Shown piece by piece: positions 7,413-13,795 of a DNA stretch of 14,098 nt. Within the stretch, counting starts at the first letter, position 1; every line of letters starts with the position of its first letter. The notes beneath the pieces were generated by a model. The model saw only the letters and a list, made by a program, of their open reading frames with translations, searched no databases and was not told the DNA's origin. The stretch spans positions 56,236 through 70,333 of the forward strand of contig NZ_DKLM01000167.1 in NCBI RefSeq assembly GCF_002455975.1, written 5' to 3'. Position numbers and translations under genes: made by a program. This DNA comes from Clostridium sp. UBA6640. GTDB lineage: Bacteria; Bacillota; Clostridia; Clostridiales; Clostridiaceae.

Positions 7413-7491
7413 TTCATTAACCTCCTAAAAATATCTTATATATTTTCCTGTGCATTTACTAATTTTACTCATCATATAAGATTAATTGCCA

Positions 7492-7611
7492 TTATTTTGA
7501 AAGTGAAAGAGTGTTTTCAGCCTTACCAGCTAACTCTTCTGTCCAGCACAAAATCTTCAATTCCATTGCTTGTTTCATATCTACTTCCGTTAATTGCCTA
7601 ATCTTAATCAT
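7492..7611 (-). pseudogene. Truncated GNAT acetyltransferase, N-terminal fragment only
   Basis: An ATG at 7611 behind a GGAGATGGGG ribosome binding site opens a 39-codon frame. It begins MIKIRQLTEVDMKQAMELKI, runs into CWTEELAGKAENTLSLSK and stops at 7492. This is the typical first 40 residues of a GNAT protein. The acetyl-CoA binding core is absent and I found no continuation in other frames before the next gene. It may still be translated. It lies 48 bases from repeat R3, which may be linked to the loss. Confidence 0.65.
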
Positions 7612-7659
7612 AACCCCATCTCCTAATTGAATAGTATTTATTTCATCTTATAAATATCA

Positions 7660-7729
7660 GGGACGGTTCATTAAAATATTTAATCTTTACCGCATTTACA
7701 TATAATTCCAAACACAATGAACCGTCCCC
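7660..7729. repeat. Palindromic element R3 (diverged interior)
   Basis: Arms GGGACGGTTCATT and AATGAACCGTCCC pair perfectly over 13 bp and enclose 43 bases that do not pair. The right end has a fourth C facing an A at 7659. The interior does not resemble that of R4-R6. It ends 5 bases past the stop codon of the HD-domain gene at 7735 and precedes the GNAT fragment at 7611. Confidence 0.85.
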
Positions 7730-7734
7730 TAATT

Positions 7735-8253
7735 TTATTGTAAACCTTCTTTTAAATCCTTTATAAATTGCTTTGCAAATTCTTGTTGATTTTTGAAAAT
7801 AGTTTTTGCCTCTTGTAGATAGCAAGTACCTTTATTTAAAACATTTTCTTCAATATACCTAATTGTTTCTTCTAATGTTTGACCTCTTACTGAGCCTGTT
7901 ATTAAAGACTTTACAACTAGATATGTTTTTCCACCTTCAATCATATGTGCATCATGTAATATCTTACCTTCTAAAGTTTCTGCTATATTATCCTTTTGAG
8001 ATTCCCAAGATACTTTAATTATTTTACTTATTTTTTCCCTTGAAAGTCCTTGCTCTTGTAGCCACTGAATTATTCTTTCTTCACTGTTATATATAAATCC
8101 ATGAAAATATGCTGAATAGATTAGAATATCAATATCAGCTTCATACTTTCCTTCCTTTAATAGTTTCTCTACATACTTTAATACTCTTTCTATATGAGAT
8201 AAATCATGCATTATATCCTTATTTTTATAATATGGATTGACAAATTCCTTCAA
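7735..8253 (-). CDS. HD-domain-like protein (HD dyad altered to HG)
   Basis: A mainly helical protein of about 172 residues. IMHDLSHIERV (14-24) matches the first histidine motif of HD phosphohydrolases. The HD dyad position reads FHGF (H51-G52), and a later KILHDAHMIEG (98-107) matches the usual DAD..E region. HD proteins are metal-dependent phosphohydrolases of nucleotides and similar substrates; loss of the dyad Asp makes activity here uncertain. The first standard start codon is TTG at 8253, but the good GGAGGG site at 8275-8280 is 7 bases before an in-frame ATA (8266-8268). An upstream start that adds five residues (ATA, perhaps decayed from ATG) is therefore possible. It follows the methyltransferase by about 40 bases, likely in one operon, and is followed by R3. 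Confidence 0.7.
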   Translation of the reverse strand: MKEFVNPYYKNKDIMHDLSHIERVLKYVEKLLKEGKYEADIDILIYSAYFHGFIYNSEERIIQWLQEQGLSREKISKIIKVSWESQKDNIAETLEGKILHDAHMIEGGKTYLVVKSLITGSVRGQTLEETIRYIEENVLNKGTCYLQEAKTIFKNQQEFAKQFIKDLKEGLQ

Positions 8254-8274
8254 ATTATTTATATCTATAATTAA

Positions 8275-8280
8275 CCCTCC
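8275..8280 (-). promoter_or_regulatory. Ribosome binding site pointing to a non-standard start
   Basis: GGAGGG on the minus strand is the only good Shine-Dalgarno site for the HD-like gene. It is 7 bases before ATA (8266-8268) but over 20 bases before the TTG at 8253. This suggests initiation at ATA or loss of an ancestral ATG. Confidence 0.5.
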
Positions 8281-8291
8281 ATCTATAATAT

Positions 8292-9071
8292 TTATTTACA
8301 GCTTGTTTTTACTGCTCTTGTAGCAATATAGGTATTTATATATTTATCTAAAATAGACTTTCCACCATAAGTATCTTCATAAAATCCTGTAATAACGAAT
8401 CCTGCATCAATTTGTCCCTTAATTTGATCTTCTAAGGTATGTCCAAATTCAAAAGGATAATCTTTTTCAATAAACTCATCTATGTCTTCTTTACTCAAGC
8501 TTTCTAAATCTGAATATGGAATTGAGTATTTAACTTCAAATATCCCTTTATCTAGCTTTTTATAGTCAAATATATAATTTATAGGATTTGATATGCCTGA
8601 AATTAATGTTCCACTATTCTTTAGCACTCTCGCAGCTTCTTTCCATACTACTAAAATATTGTCTACAAAAATATTAGATATAGGATGAACAATTAAATCA
8701 AAACTTTCATCTTCAAAACAAGATAAATCTCTCATATCTCCTTGAATGGTTTTAAGATTAAGTCCTTCTCTTTCAGCTACATATTCATCACCTTTTAATT
8801 GCTCTATCGAATTATCAAAAACAGTGACTTCTCCACCGGCAGCTGATAAAATAGGGCCTTGCTGTCCTCCTCCACTAGCTAAACATAAAACTTTTTTTCC
8901 CTTTAAATCTCCAAGCCACTCCCTTGGAACTATCTTAGTTGGAGTAAGATAAATACCCCATTGTCCCTTTCTGGCAGCTTCTATAATTTCGCTTGAAACT
9001 GGCTTAGTCCATATATTTCCTGCTTTAACTTCACCATCCCAAGCTTTACTATTATGTTTTATAATATCCAT
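8292..9071 (-). CDS. Class I SAM-dependent methyltransferase
   Basis: About 259 residues from the chosen start. Motif I is VLCLASGGGQQ (61-71), the acidic end of strand 2 is VTVFDNS (D86), motif III lies around GDMRDL and motif IV is FDLIVHP (about 124-130). This is the complete small-molecule methyltransferase core (Methyltransf_11/25 type). The acceptor is unknown. An upstream in-frame GTG (9092) would add seven residues, but AGAGGGTG lies inside that extension. It is placed correctly for the ATG at 9071, so that start is chosen. It follows a GNAT gene by 71 bases and precedes the HD-like gene, probably in one transcript ending at R3. Confidence 0.85.
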   Translation of the reverse strand: MDIIKHNSKAWDGEVKAGNIWTKPVSSEIIEAARKGQWGIYLTPTKIVPREWLGDLKGKKVLCLASGGGQQGPILSAAGGEVTVFDNSIEQLKGDEYVAEREGLNLKTIQGDMRDLSCFEDESFDLIVHPISNIFVDNILVVWKEAARVLKNSGTLISGISNPINYIFDYKKLDKGIFEVKYSIPYSDLESLSKEDIDEFIEKDYPFEFGHTLEDQIKGQIDAGFVITGFYEDTYGGKSILDKYINTYIATRAVKTSCK

Positions 9072-9142
9072 ATTAATCACCCTCTTGCTCACTTAAACTA
9101 AATCGTCATCTATTCTTTAATTTATTTTGCTAGAATATCCCT

Positions 9143-9697
9143 CTATATATTATTAATTAAGTTTCCTTCAAATTCTTCAGAAAGTATGTCCATATAAACT
9201 TCATCATACTGTTTTTTCCCATATATTATTGCTTTTCTGCGTCTGCCTATTTCTTTAAATCCACACTTTTTACATGCCTGTATTGCTCTTTCATTAAAAG
9301 AAAAAGTTTCAATCATTATATTATTTAAATTAATGATGTTAAAGCCAAAATCTAATATCAATTTTGTTGCTTCTGTTCCTATTCCTATATCCCAGCAGCT
9401 TTTTTCTCCTATAAACATTCCAAGTGTAGCTCTTCTATTTATTAAATCCACTCTCATCAATCTTCCAATTCCTACAACTTCATCATTATCTTTTCTAACA
9501 ATATAAAATGCATAACCATTATTATTCATATTTTGAAGATATCCCTTTTGCACTTCATAACTTATCATGTCAGAAGCATCACCAGTTCTAATAGCAATTT
9601 CTATATCATTACTCCACTTAGCAACCTTATCAGCTTCTTGAGTATCTACAGGAGATAAATAGCAATTTTCTCCAACTACTTTTCTTAAATGCTTCAT
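9143..9697 (-). CDS. GNAT family N-acetyltransferase, RimJ/RimL-like
   Basis: 184 residues. The acetyl-CoA loop region GEKSCWDIGIGTEATKL is at about 97-113, and a NERAIQACKKCGF block (135-147) matches the NxxAixxYxKxGF motif of RimJ/RimL-type acetyltransferases, which often modify protein N-termini or small amines. A longer frame starts at GTG 9706, but GGAGTG overlaps that codon and fits the ATG at 9697, which is chosen. It is the first gene of the likely operon GNAT-methyltransferase-HD-like. A fragment of another GNAT gene lies just upstream (9771-9866). Confidence 0.87.
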   Translation of the reverse strand: MKHLRKVVGENCYLSPVDTQEADKVAKWSNDIEIAIRTGDASDMISYEVQKGYLQNMNNNGYAFYIVRKDNDEVVGIGRLMRVDLINRRATLGMFIGEKSCWDIGIGTEATKLILDFGFNIINLNNIMIETFSFNERAIQACKKCGFKEIGRRRKAIIYGKKQYDEVYMDILSEEFEGNLINNI

Positions 9698-9770
9698 AAA
9701 AATCACTCCATTTATCTTTTATCAATTTTTATTTTTCAACTGCTTTTCTCCTCCATAAAATCTTCATTTT

Positions 9771-9866
9771 TTATCTTAATATTTTACCATTATAGGTAGC
9801 AAAAATATCAAATCCTACTTTTCCATATGGTTTGATAGCTCTTTTATTAGACTCTGCTACCTCAAT
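9771..9866 (-). pseudogene. GNAT acetyltransferase, C-terminal fragment only
   Basis: The minus-strand open stretch 9866-9771 (31 codons plus TAA) reads IEVAESNKRAIKPYGKVGF and ends in YNGKILR. This is the VxxxNxxAIxxYxKxGF motif B at the end of GNAT proteins. A TAG precedes it, with no start codon or upstream core, so the 5' part of the gene is gone. Repeat R4 begins 25 bases away on the missing side. Insertion or recombination at R4 may have removed the rest. Confidence 0.6.
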
Positions 9867-9890
9867 CTAACATACTCACCTTTAAATTTA

Positions 9891-9983
9891 GGGGACGGTT
9901 CATTAAAACTGTAAATTTTCTAAGATATACCTTGTACACAATATATATGTTTTATAATTTATAAAAAGTAATGAACCGTCCCT
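9891..9983. repeat. Palindromic element R4 (long form)
   Basis: 93 bp with GGGGACGGTTCATTA at the left and TAATGAACCGTCCCT at the right. The arms pair over 14-15 bp, counting a terminal G-T pair. The interior shares blocks with R6 and R5: an AAGATATACCTTG core on the left side and AATTTATAAAAAGTAATGAA on the right. It lies 18 bases past the stop of the serine hydrolase gene. Confidence 0.9.
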
Positions 9984-10001
9984 AATAATTTAATAAAATC
10001 T

Positions 10002-11030
10002 TTAGTACTCACTTAAGATTTTACTTTCAAATTCCCTTGTTATGATACTTGCTCCATATTCTTTATTTGCCATAACAGTCAAGTTAATATTATATTTTGG
10101 ATATATTGACGATCTAAAACTTACTCCTGGATCAGCACCCATTAAAGTATATTTAAATATGTCTTCCTTATTTTTTACAATCCAAATTCCGTATCCATAA
10201 TATAAATCTGTTTCAACAAGTATTTGACTTGATAATATCTTTTCGGTTAATTCTTTATTTAATAGTCTATTATTAAACAATGCACTCCAAAATTTTGCCA
10301 TATCTGATGCTGTAGTAAAAACACCGCCATCCGGTCCCCCTACAACTGGAATGGAATAAATATTTGTCTTCCAAGAATTATCCTCATGATTTTCAATATA
10401 TCCATAGGCTGTATTTTTAGGAAGGTTGTTCATAAAAAAGTATCCTGAATCATTCATTTCGCATATTTTAAATATATTGTTTTCAATATATTCTGTAAAT
10501 TTTACACCTGTTAACTTTTCTATTATTAATCCTAATACAATAAATCCTGCATTATTATATTTAAATTTGTATCCAGGTTTAAATTCCATCGCTCTATTTT
10601 TAAACATGGGAAGAAAGTCTTTTACTTCACATATGCTATACATTGGCATAGAATTCCATAGTACACTGTAGTCACTCATGACTTCTTCGTCAAAATAATC
10701 AGGTATTCCAGAAGAATGAGTTAATAAATGATGAATGGTTATATTCGGATCAAACTTAGGGAAATCAATATCTAAGCAATCTTTTAATAAGGTATCAAAT
10801 GATATTAATCCCTGTTGTACTAACTGACATATGGCAACTGCAGTAAATCCTTTAGCTCCTGATGCAATCCCAAATTTGGTATCTACTTTATTTTTAATTT
10901 CTTCATTTCTGTTTGCTAATCCATAGGATTTTTCAAATATGATATTATCATTTTCTTTTACTAAAACAACTCCAGAAAATTCTTCCTTATTGTTTACTTC
11001 ATTAATAATACTTTCTATTTTATCAAACAT
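10002..11030 (-). CDS. Serine hydrolase, beta-lactamase/penicillin-binding protein fold (class C type)
   Basis: 342 residues with the serine beta-lactamase-related family pattern. The SxxK motif is S57-G-A-K60 (FGIASGAKGF), LLTHSSGIPDYF (102-113) is typical, the YxN motif is Y158-N-N160, and a GADPGVSFRSS segment near the C-terminus stands for the HxG/KTG strand. There is no signal peptide, so it probably acts in the cytoplasm. Family members cleave varied esters, amides or D-amino acid peptides, and antibiotic resistance cannot be assumed. AAAGGT lies 11 bases ahead of the ATG. The gene stands alone, bounded upstream by R5-R7 and downstream by R4. Confidence 0.88.
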   Translation of the reverse strand: MFDKIESIINEVNNKEEFSGVVLVKENDNIIFEKSYGLANRNEEIKNKVDTKFGIASGAKGFTAVAICQLVQQGLISFDTLLKDCLDIDFPKFDPNITIHHLLTHSSGIPDYFDEEVMSDYSVLWNSMPMYSICEVKDFLPMFKNRAMEFKPGYKFKYNNAGFIVLGLIIEKLTGVKFTEYIENNIFKICEMNDSGYFFMNNLPKNTAYGYIENHEDNSWKTNIYSIPVVGGPDGGVFTTASDMAKFWSALFNNRLLNKELTEKILSSQILVETDLYYGYGIWIVKNKEDIFKYTLMGADPGVSFRSSIYPKYNINLTVMANKEYGASIITREFESKILSEY

Positions 11031-11066
11031 ACTTTATATTACCTTTCTACTTATAATAATTAATAA

Positions 11067-11155
11067 GAGACTGTTCAAAAATCATATAATTTTCAAGATG
11101 TAGCTTATCCAAAATATATTGAATTTGAAACTTATAAAAGTTAATGAACTGTCTC
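11067..11155. repeat. Palindromic element R5 (decayed long form)
   Basis: The ends are GAGACTGTTCA and TGAACTGTCTC, pairing at 10 of 11 positions. Compared with the GGGACGGTTCA / TGAACCGTCCC ends of the other copies, three of the four differences are G-to-A or C-to-T. The interior keeps the TTTCAAGATGTAGCTTATCCA block aligned with R4 and R6. It looks like an older copy. It lies upstream of the serine hydrolase gene, with R6 and R7 beyond it. Confidence 0.75.
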
Positions 11156-11194
11156 CAATAATTTAAAATCCATTTAGTAATTTCCTAAACTTAA

Positions 11195-11285
11195 GGGACG
11201 GTTCATTAGAACTTAAGATTTCGCAAGATATCCTTGTCCATAGTTTATAGATTCTGTAATTTATAAAAAGTAATGAACCGTCCCC
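11195..11285. repeat. Palindromic element R6 (long form)
   Basis: 91 bp with GGGACGGTTCATTA at the left and TAATGAACCGTCCCC at the right. The interior includes CAAGATATCCTTGTCCA and AATTTATAAAAAG, shared with R4 and partly with R5. It is followed directly by the half copy R7. Confidence 0.9.
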
Positions 11286-11330
11286 ACTAGTTTTAAATTT
11301 ATAAGTTTGAAAAAAATGATGAACCGTCCC
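11286..11330. repeat. Half copy R7 of the palindromic element
   Basis: Only the right end is present: AAATTTATAAG...GATGAACCGTCCC, ending 9 bases past the stop of the GNAT gene at 11340. No separate left arm is visible before R6 ends at 11285. It may be a truncated copy or the remains of a tandem duplication with R6. The stretch 11031-11339 holds R5, R6 and R7 and no gene. Confidence 0.7.
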
Positions 11331-11339
11331 TATAAATTC

Positions 11340-11771
11340 TTAATTAGATTTCCATATCATCAAATAATCTTTTTCTCCTGTATCGTTATCAATTAACTCA
11401 TCTTTTAAAATGAAACCATTTCTTAAATAAAACCCATAGGCTTTTTTATTTTTCTCATAAACGTTTAATTGGATTTCATCTCTACGCTCTTTTACAAAAT
11501 TTAATAACTTATTACCATACCCCTTATTATGATAATTGCTATCAATAAACAATGCTGCTAAATAGTTATCCACCATGGATACAAAGCCTAATATTTTGCC
11601 ATTATCTTCTATAACATAAGTCTCAGACATAGGAATATATTCTATTGCCATATCTTCTTTTTTCTCTTCCCAATATTTCGGATTAATAAAATCGTGAGAT
11701 TTCTTAGAAACCTCACACCAAAGTTCAACTATATAATTTATTTCATTCTCATTATATTTTCTAATATTCAT
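11340..11771 (-). CDS. GNAT family N-acetyltransferase (YjaB-like)
   Basis: 143 residues. The N-terminal WCEVSKKSHDFI, the central YIPMSETYVI, the acetyl-CoA loop YHNKGYGNKLL (80-90) and the C-terminal NVYEKNKKAYGFYLRNGF follow the pattern of the short YjaB-type GNATs. The substrate is unknown. AGAGG lies about 12 bases before the ATG, a rather long spacing. The gene is alone between the ABC operon terminator and the R5-R7 cluster. Confidence 0.87.
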   Translation of the reverse strand: MNIRKYNENEINYIVELWCEVSKKSHDFINPKYWEEKKEDMAIEYIPMSETYVIEDNGKILGFVSMVDNYLAALFIDSNYHNKGYGNKLLNFVKERRDEIQLNVYEKNKKAYGFYLRNGFILKDELIDNDTGEKDYLMIWKSN

Positions 11772-11929
11772 CGTTAGAAATTCCTCTCCGCTATTTCTCT
11801 ATTTTAAAGCCCCCAATTTATTTAATCATAATTTCTCTCTCACTCTTATAGGATTCTCTATTAATCATTTTATCTCTATATCTCACATAATAGATTTAAC
11901 AAATTCACCTTAATTGCTTGTTATAATTA

Positions 11930-11968
11930 CACCTTAGAGGAATGGCCCCATACCATTCCCCTAAGGTG
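11930..11968 (-). terminator. Strong hairpin after the ABC exporter operon
   Basis: 16-bp arms (11930-11945 and 11953-11968) enclose a 7-base loop. The only non-Watson-Crick pair is G-U in minus-strand RNA but would be A-C in plus-strand RNA, so the hairpin suits the minus-strand transcript of the ABC genes, 38 bases past their stop. No good U tract follows. The gap from here to 11771 shows nothing further that I can support. Confidence 0.65.
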
Positions 11969-12006
11969 AAAACAATTTATTGAAATCTATTTTTAATTAT
12001 CTATTA

Positions 12007-13794
12007 TTAAGCTCCTTCATTAAGGAATCTATACTGTGCCATATACAAGCCGTAATAGAAGCCTTTTTTAGCCATAAGCTCATCATGGGTTCCTGCTTCG
12101 ATTATTTTTCCGTCATCTATTACCATAATTTTATTACAGTCTCTAATAGTTGATAATCTATGAGCTATTACAAAAGATGTCCTTCCTTTTAGAAGTTTAT
12201 TAATACCCTTTTGTACTAATATTTCTGTAGCAGTATCTATATTAGATGTAGCTTCATCAAGAATTAAAATTCTTGGATTAGCAAGAAGAGCTCTAGCAAA
12301 GGAAATAAGCTGACGTTGGCCAACTGAAAGTCTTGAACCTCTTTCATTTACCTCTGTATCATATCCCTTTTCAAGCTTCATAATGAACTCATGAGCATTT
12401 ACCGCTTTTGCAGCTGCTATAATCTCCTCATCAGTTGCATCTAACTTTCCATATCGTATATTTTCCTTTATAGTGTCAGAAAATAGGAAAGTATCTTGCA
12501 GCATTATTCCCATTTGACTTCTTAAAGAATAAAGGTTAACATCTTTAACATTTTTACCATCAATCAATACCTCTCCAAGATTGCAGTCATAAAATCTACT
12601 CACAAGACTAGTTATAGTTGTTTTTCCTGCTCCTGTAGGACCAACTAAAGCTATGTTCTCTCCTTGTTTTATTTTAAAACTTACATCTTTAAGGACAGGA
12701 GTTCCTTCTTCATACCCAAAGGTTACATTTTTAAACTCTACATTACCTTTAATTTTGGGCATAATTTCAGCACTTTCCAGATCTATAATATCTGGTTCAA
12801 CATCCATTATGTCAAAAATTCTCTCTGCTGCTGCAAAATTTGTTATTAATGTATTGTAATAAGAAGCTAAGTTTATAATTGGTCTCCAAAACATATCAGA
12901 ATAAGCTATAAAAGCAACAATTGTACCCATACTAATCTCTCCACTTTGGAAGAACTTGGTTCCATACCAAAATATAATAAGTGTACTAATACCCCAAGAT
13001 ATTTCAACTATTGGCCAGAAAAAGTCATTAAATATAATTGCCTTCATAAAGCCATCCAACATCTCTTTTAGTGAAGATTTAAATTTATCTGAGCTAGTTT
13101 TTTCATAAGTGAAGTCTTGAATAATTCTTACACCTGAGAAAGCTTCATGAGTATAACCATTCATATTAGAGCGCTTTTGTCTATAAATCTGCCACTTTTT
13201 TCTAGATATAGTTTCTATAGAGAACATAGTAAAACATAGTATTGGTAATACAATAATAGCTAATAATGCAAGTTTTACATTCATAGTAAACATAAGTCCA
13301 GCAACGCATACAACTGTTAAAAATTGTGGTATTACTGTAGTTACCCCACTAGAGAAAAGCTCTGCTAGTGAGTTAACATCACCAATAACTCTTGCAAGAA
13401 TTTTTCCAACTGGTCTTTCGTCGAAGAAAGCAAAAGATAATTTCTGAATATGATTATATAATTCTTGTCTTATATTCAACAATATTTCATTGGTTATCTT
13501 AGACATTTCTATAATTGAAATTCTAGATGAAATCATACCAATAAAATTAATTATAATAACTGCTGAAGTTGCCATTATAAGACCTTTAGCATTTTTTGCT
13601 CCTATAAATTTATCAATAGATATTTTTAGTAGATATGGAGTTAATAATCCGCTAATCATAATTATTATCATTAGGAAAATTATAAAAAACACTTTAGCTC
13701 TAAATGGCTTTAAATATTTTATTAATCTTAAAAATATTTCACTATTTGATCTACTAGTTATCTTTTCATCTTGATTTATTGAGTTCTTAGCCAT
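12007..13794 (-). CDS. ABC exporter half with canonical ATPase site (membrane plus nucleotide-binding domain)
   Basis: 595 residues. An N-terminal six-helix exporter membrane domain (about 30-310) is fused to an ATPase domain. Walker A is GPTGAGKTT (385-393), Q-loop Q433, signature LSVGQ (489-493), Walker B ILILDE with E514, and H-loop H545. All catalytic residues are intact. The layout fits heterodimeric multidrug or lipid-type exporters (YheH, BmrD and LmrD-like). The substrate is not predictable. The start lies one base beyond the stop of the upstream ABC gene, and GGAGGTGAG sits inside that gene's end, so the two are translationally coupled. The product should pair with the upstream half, which has a degenerate ATPase site. 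The hairpin at 11930-11968 ends the unit. Confidence 0.93.
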   Translation of the reverse strand: MAKNSINQDEKITSRSNSEIFLRLIKYLKPFRAKVFFIIFLMIIIMISGLLTPYLLKISIDKFIGAKNAKGLIMATSAVIIINFIGMISSRISIIEMSKITNEILLNIRQELYNHIQKLSFAFFDERPVGKILARVIGDVNSLAELFSSGVTTVIPQFLTVVCVAGLMFTMNVKLALLAIIVLPILCFTMFSIETISRKKWQIYRQKRSNMNGYTHEAFSGVRIIQDFTYEKTSSDKFKSSLKEMLDGFMKAIIFNDFFWPIVEISWGISTLIIFWYGTKFFQSGEISMGTIVAFIAYSDMFWRPIINLASYYNTLITNFAAAERIFDIMDVEPDIIDLESAEIMPKIKGNVEFKNVTFGYEEGTPVLKDVSFKIKQGENIALVGPTGAGKTTITSLVSRFYDCNLGEVLIDGKNVKDVNLYSLRSQMGIMLQDTFLFSDTIKENIRYGKLDATDEEIIAAAKAVNAHEFIMKLEKGYDTEVNERGSRLSVGQRQLISFARALLANPRILILDEATSNIDTATEILVQKGINKLLKGRTSFVIAHRLSTIRDCNKIMVIDDGKIIEAGTHDELMAKKGFYYGLYMAQYRFLNEGA

Positions 13795-13795
13795 A

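Noticed and set aside
7643..7825. Minus-strand open frame of 60 codons across R3
   Set aside because: It overlaps the end of the HD-like gene in another frame and translates the repeat itself; no independent support.
11050..11078. Promoter for the serine hydrolase using R5 as its -35 box (TTGAAC, 17 bases, TATAAG)
   Set aside because: The implied start site near 11043 would fall inside the ribosome binding site at 11041-11047, leaving too short a leader.
2539..11330. Palindromic elements as integron attC sites
   Set aside because: The ends contain GTTCATT rather than the GTTRRRY / RYYYAAC core pairs, and no integrase gene is visible. Only the general layout is similar.
2539..11330. Repeats as a CRISPR array
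   Set aside because: Copies are kilobases apart with whole genes between them and vary in length; there is no regular spacer pattern.
11772..11929. Further gene remnant upstream of the 11340-11771 GNAT gene
   Set aside because: Short open pieces exist on the minus strand, but they are broken by several stops and show no recognisable motif.
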